Part shown: positions 5,418 to 8,501 of the stretch, one piece after another
Layout of the letters: every line of letters begins with the position of its first letter
How positions within the stretch are numbered: the stretch's first letter is position 1
Origin: Bryobacteraceae bacterium
GTDB taxonomy: Bacteria; Acidobacteriota; Terriglobia; Bryobacterales; Bryobacteraceae
Length of the DNA: 8,501 nucleotides
Reading direction: 5' to 3'
NCBI GenBank assembly: GCA_030039005.1
Contig: JASHQT010000010.1
Coordinates: 1-8,501, forward strand
Made by a program: the position numbers and the translations under genes
The notes under the pieces: generated by a model
Seen by the model: only the letters and a program-made list of their open reading frames with translations
Databases searched by the model: none
What the model was told of the DNA's origin: nothing

Positions 5418-7805
5418 ATGGCGGACTTGGTGCATGCGTTCCGGCGGCTGTGGAAAAATCCATGGTTCCTCGCGGCTGTCGTGTCGATTCTCGCGTTAGG
5501 AATCGGCGCCAATACCGCGGTGTTTAGCATCGCCGACGCGGTCCTGCTGCGCCCGTCACCATACCGAGCGGCCGAGCGCCTGGTCACCATCGAGCAGCGG
5601 ACGCCGAAAACAGACATCAACGTAATTTCCTCGGACGACTATCTGTTTTGGGAGAACCGGCATGACGTATTCGACAAGACAGTCCCTTACACCAACGACA
5701 TCGCCGTCATGACGAAGCCGGGCGATCCCGATCAGGTCTTCTTGGTGCGAACCTCCGTGCAACTGTTCTCGCTGCTGGGAGTTCGCGCCCGCTTAGGACG
5801 CACCTTGCTCGATTCCGATGATGCGCCGCTGGGTCAAAAATCGGCCGTGATCAGCGATCGGTTTTGGCGGCGCAAGTTCGATGCGGACCCAAGCGTGCTC
5901 GGCCGCACGATCGAAGTCTCCGGCGACGCTTTCACAATTGTGGGCGTGATGCCGCCGGAGTTCGAGTTCCCCTATCCGCAGGAAGAGATGTGGGTGCCGC
6001 GGCGCGTGTATCCGGGCGCGCCCGGGCCTCTCGCGGTCGTGGCTAGACTGCGAGAAGGCGTAACCGCGCTTCAAGCCGAGGGCGCGATGCACGCCACGGC
6101 TCGCCAACTCGAGCAACGCGATCCAAGAGGCAAGGCGGGCTTGCGGATTTCCGTCTCGCCCTGGAGAGCACGGGTCAATCGGAATTACGAACGATCCGCG
6201 GTCCTGATCCTGATCGCGTCCGGCCTGGTCCTGCTGATCGCCTGCGCCAACGTGAGCAGCCTTCTGCTCAGCCGCGCCGTCCATCGACAGCGCGAGATTG
6301 CCATTCGTGCATCTCTGGGCGCGGGCTTCTGGCGCTTGGCGCGCGAACTGCTCATCGAAAGCCTGATCCTGGCCGCAATGGGCAGCATTGCGGGATTGGC
6401 CCTGGCGCGTCCTCTTCTGCGATTGCTGCTGCGGCAGTTGACGGCGCTTCCCTTCGCGCTTCCTCACTTGCAGGGTGTGGCGCTCAACGAACGCGCTCTA
6501 TCGTTTGAGGCCGCCGTGTGCCTGCTCCTGGGTTGCATTTCGGCGGTAGCGCCCATCCTGTTCGCATCGCGAACCGGCGTGCAAGGCGTCCTGCCTGGCG
6601 GCCAAGGCGCCGTGGGCCGGCGACCGGCGCGGCTGTTCTCGATCCTGATCGCGTCAGAGGCCGCTTTCGCGTTCCTGCTCCTGGCGGGATCTGCGCTTCT
6701 CATCCGCAGCCTTGTCCGATTGGAGCAAGCCGACACAGGTTTTCATGCCGATCGTGTGTTGACGATGCGTGTTCCCATCGGAACGCAAATACAACCCAAT
6801 CCGGCGGGTAAATACGACACACGGCCGCGCCAGATCGAGTTTTACACTCAAGTACTCGAACGCCTGGCGACTGTCCCGGGCGTTCGCGCCATCGCGGTGG
6901 TGAATAATCTGCCGCTATCGGAGGCGAACACCACGACCGTTTACCGCGCGCCAGATGGAAGCGTTCTGGGTGTGATGACGCGAACGGTGAGTGAACAGTA
7001 TTTCTCCGTGATGGGAATCCGGCTGCTCCAGGGGCGCGGGTTTTCCGATCAAGACGACGCGAATGCGCCGCTGGTGGCGATCGTCAACGAGTACCTGGCG
7101 CACCTGTTTTTCCCGGATAGAAATCCCATCGGAGAATTCCTGCCCGGTGATAGCCCCAGGAAGGTCATGGTGGTGGGTGTGGTTCGGAATTCCTGGCGCA
7201 GAAGTTATGACGAAGCGGCGGCGGGAGAAGTGTACATTCCGTATCGCCAATATATTTTCGGGACGTTTCTATCGACCATCGTCGCGCGGACATCGGGCGA
7301 TCCGTTGGCTTTGGCCGACACGCTGCGCCGGGAAGTCTGGGCCGTAGATTCCACCGAGCCCGTGCTCAAAGTGCAAACAATGGACGACGTCATCGCGGAA
7401 TCCATCTGGCGGCCACGCTTTTCGGTGTGGATTTTCGGCGCGCTGGGAGCTTTGGCGCTAGTCCTCACTTCGGCGGGAATCTATGGAGTGGTCGCGTACA
7501 CCACCGCGCTGCGATCCAAGGAGGTCGGCATTCGCGTGGCTCTGGGCGCGGCCCCGCGGAACGTCATTGCCGTTGTTCTCGGCGCCGCGCTCGCGCCATT
7601 GACCATCGGCCTGGCCGCGGGCTTAACGGGCGCGTTGCTTTTGAGCCGCCTTCTTACAAGCCTGCTGTATGAGACCAGCCAAACCGATCCGCTCGCATAC
7701 CTCAGCGCGGCGGCCGTGCTGCTATGGGTGGGCATCGCCGCGAGTCTCCAGCCCGCGCTGCGCGCCTCAACCGCCGATCCGCTGCGGGCCTTGCGCGCGG
7801 AGTGA
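5418..7805 (+). CDS. ADOP-type ABC transporter permease (MacB/FtsX family)
   Basis: The 795-residue inner-membrane protein has the duplicated permease plan of the acidobacterial duplicated orphan permeases. About eight membrane segments are visible: 16-38, 260-285, 311-335, 360-382, 406-430, 668-695, 715-745 and 758-778. Two large periplasmic MacB-type domains (about 45-255 and 435-660) lie between them. The N-terminal LALGIGANTAVFSIADAVLL (25-44) is a hallmark. The cytoplasmic FtsX coupling motif occurs twice, as REIAIRASLGAG (292-303) and KEVGIRVALGAA (701-712), one per half, and the C-terminus ends in the conserved DPLRALRAE. No ATPase gene is adjacent, hence orphan; the substrate is unknown. 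The ATG is chosen for the conserved MADL start, because an in-frame stop lies just upstream. There is no good ribosome site: AAAAGGA ends 23 bases away. The gene follows DUF1697 by 43 bases and may be read through from it. Confidence 0.93.
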   Translation: MADLVHAFRRLWKNPWFLAAVVSILALGIGANTAVFSIADAVLLRPSPYRAAERLVTIEQRTPKTDINVISSDDYLFWENRHDVFDKTVPYTNDIAVMTKPGDPDQVFLVRTSVQLFSLLGVRARLGRTLLDSDDAPLGQKSAVISDRFWRRKFDADPSVLGRTIEVSGDAFTIVGVMPPEFEFPYPQEEMWVPRRVYPGAPGPLAVVARLREGVTALQAEGAMHATARQLEQRDPRGKAGLRISVSPWRARVNRNYERSAVLILIASGLVLLIACANVSSLLLSRAVHRQREIAIRASLGAGFWRLARELLIESLILAAMGSIAGLALARPLLRLLLRQLTALPFALPHLQGVALNERALSFEAAVCLLLGCISAVAPILFASRTGVQGVLPGGQGAVGRRPARLFSILIASEAAFAFLLLAGSALLIRSLVRLEQADTGFHADRVLTMRVPIGTQIQPNPAGKYDTRPRQIEFYTQVLERLATVPGVRAIAVVNNLPLSEANTTTVYRAPDGSVLGVMTRTVSEQYFSVMGIRLLQGRGFSDQDDANAPLVAIVNEYLAHLFFPDRNPIGEFLPGDSPRKVMVVGVVRNSWRRSYDEAAAGEVYIPYRQYIFGTFLSTIVARTSGDPLALADTLRREVWAVDSTEPVLKVQTMDDVIAESIWRPRFSVWIFGALGALALVLTSAGIYGVVAYTTALRSKEVGIRVALGAAPRNVIAVVLGAALAPLTIGLAAGLTGALLLSRLLTSLLYETSQTDPLAYLSAAAVLLWVGIAASLQPALRASTADPLRALRAE

Positions 7806-7811
7806 TTGCGG

Positions 7812-8501
7812 CTAAACCTGCTGCACCAGCCGAAGTTCTGATAGTAGCTCCCTGAAGAGGAAGTCCCGGATCAGGTCCTTGCCCCCTAAATCGAAGGCCG
7901 CTCCAACCAACAGTGATAGGAGAGCTTTGTTGCTGCTGGACTCTCCCGCCAACGCCCGCGCCACGGCTTCCAGCCGGTCGGCGGCGGCATCGGAAACCTG
8001 CTCCAGGCGCGGCTGCGTGGTTTTGAAATTGGCGCGCGGCGGTACCTTAATTTCTTCCTGCAAATTTTCCATCAGAGGAATCAACTGATACCAGGTCTTA
8101 CCACCGGTCTGGTCGCTAATGCCGCCGATCAATTTCGTTTTGCCCGCCACCCCGTCGCCAATGATGGGATTGTCCACCGGGAGCATGAAGGTGGTGCGCA
8201 GAAACTGCTGGCAGTTGCGGCGTCCCAGTTGATAATCGCGATCGCGGAAATTTTGGTCGATGAACCCGCCGAAAGCCCCTAGCGCACCGGACAGTAACGC
8301 TGGAACCGTCTGGCCGGGTTGGTCGCTGGGCGCGATGGCGAAACGGCTGTTGTCTTCCTCGGACTTGGTCAGCTTCAAATTCTCGCCTTGAAATCGCGAT
8401 TGGTTGACCAGCGTTCCGAGCAGCGCCGATGCTACTTTCCCTAACCCAGAGTTCTCTTCCGCGTCGTACCTCGGATCGAACGGCTCATCGCCAGGGAAAG
8501 G
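7812..8501 (-). CDS. C-terminal part of a probable patatin-like phospholipase family protein, N-terminus beyond the right edge
   Basis: The frame is open from the right edge to a TAG at 7814-7812, giving 229 visible residues. A TTG at 8378 could be read as a start, but the 41 codons upstream of it continue the same protein-like sequence (PFDPRYDAEE, LLGTLVNQSRF), so the gene almost certainly extends past the edge. The block FGGFIDQNFRDRDYQLGRRN, continuing NCQQFLR, together with SRFAIAPSD is what I recall from the C-terminal region of bacterial patatin-like phospholipases that release fatty acids from lipids. The catalytic GxSxG and DG[GA] motifs would lie in the unseen N-terminal part, so activity cannot be judged. 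A helical C-terminus follows. The gene is convergent with the ADOP permease, with 6 bases between stops and no room for a terminator between them. Confidence 0.65.
   Translation of the reverse strand, partial: PFPGDEPFDPRYDAEENSGLGKVASALLGTLVNQSRFQGENLKLTKSEEDNSRFAIAPSDQPGQTVPALLSGALGAFGGFIDQNFRDRDYQLGRRNCQQFLRTTFMLPVDNPIIGDGVAGKTKLIGGISDQTGGKTWYQLIPLMENLQEEIKVPPRANFKTTQPRLEQVSDAAADRLEAVARALAGESSSNKALLSLLVGAAFDLGGKDLIRDFLFRELLSELRLVQQV

Noticed and set aside
5793..6467. Minus-strand frame of 224 codons inside the ADOP gene
   Set aside because: Composition is Gln/Arg/Ala-rich without motifs, and it is antisense to a complete permease with intact motifs.
8376..8378. TTG at 8378 as the true start of the right-hand minus gene
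   Set aside because: The frame continues upstream to the window edge with protein-like sequence that fits the same family, so an internal Leu codon is more likely.

Overview
The window looks like chromosomal DNA of a GC-rich, Gram-negative soil-type bacterium, most probably an acidobacterium of the Solibacter/Bryobacterales kind. Three things suggest this. The 795-residue permease has the architecture of the acidobacterial duplicated orphan permeases (ADOP). There is a DUF1549/DUF1553 plus DUF1501 gene pair, typical of Planctomycetes and Acidobacteria. The pair is followed by a small lipoprotein that joins a c-type heme motif to a ComEA-like helix-hairpin-helix. The taxonomic call is inference from gene content.

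Layout. Left half, minus strand, transcribed right to left: a three-gene operon of a secreted DUF1549/DUF1553 protein (start best placed at 4109), a Tat-type DUF1501 protein (1822-374) and the cytochrome/HhH lipoprotein (from 377, running off the left edge). The genes are separated by 10 bases and then overlap by 4. All three are predicted to be exported, so they probably form one periplasmic or envelope-bound system. Its biochemical role is unknown.

Centre: a divergent intergenic region of about 150 bases (4110-4258). It carries a good Shine-Dalgarno for the minus operon, a TTGACA-type promoter for the plus strand, and a TGTAGATACA operator-like element at the presumed start of transcription. 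The plus strand then encodes a MazE antitoxin and MazF endoribonuclease (TAATG overlap). A DUF1697 gene starts 4 bases after mazF, where E. coli carries mazG.

Right: the plus-strand ADOP permease (5418-7805), with no ATPase gene nearby. It is convergent, with only 6 bases between stop codons, with a minus-strand gene that enters from the right edge. That gene's visible 229 residues look like the C-terminal part of a patatin-like phospholipase family protein.

No RNA gene, CRISPR array, insertion sequence or transposase was seen. No stretch over 300 bases lacks a gene. The least ordinary parts are the exported three-gene operon, with its heme motif on a separate HhH lipoprotein, and the mazEF-DUF1697 cassette with its E. 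coli-like operator.
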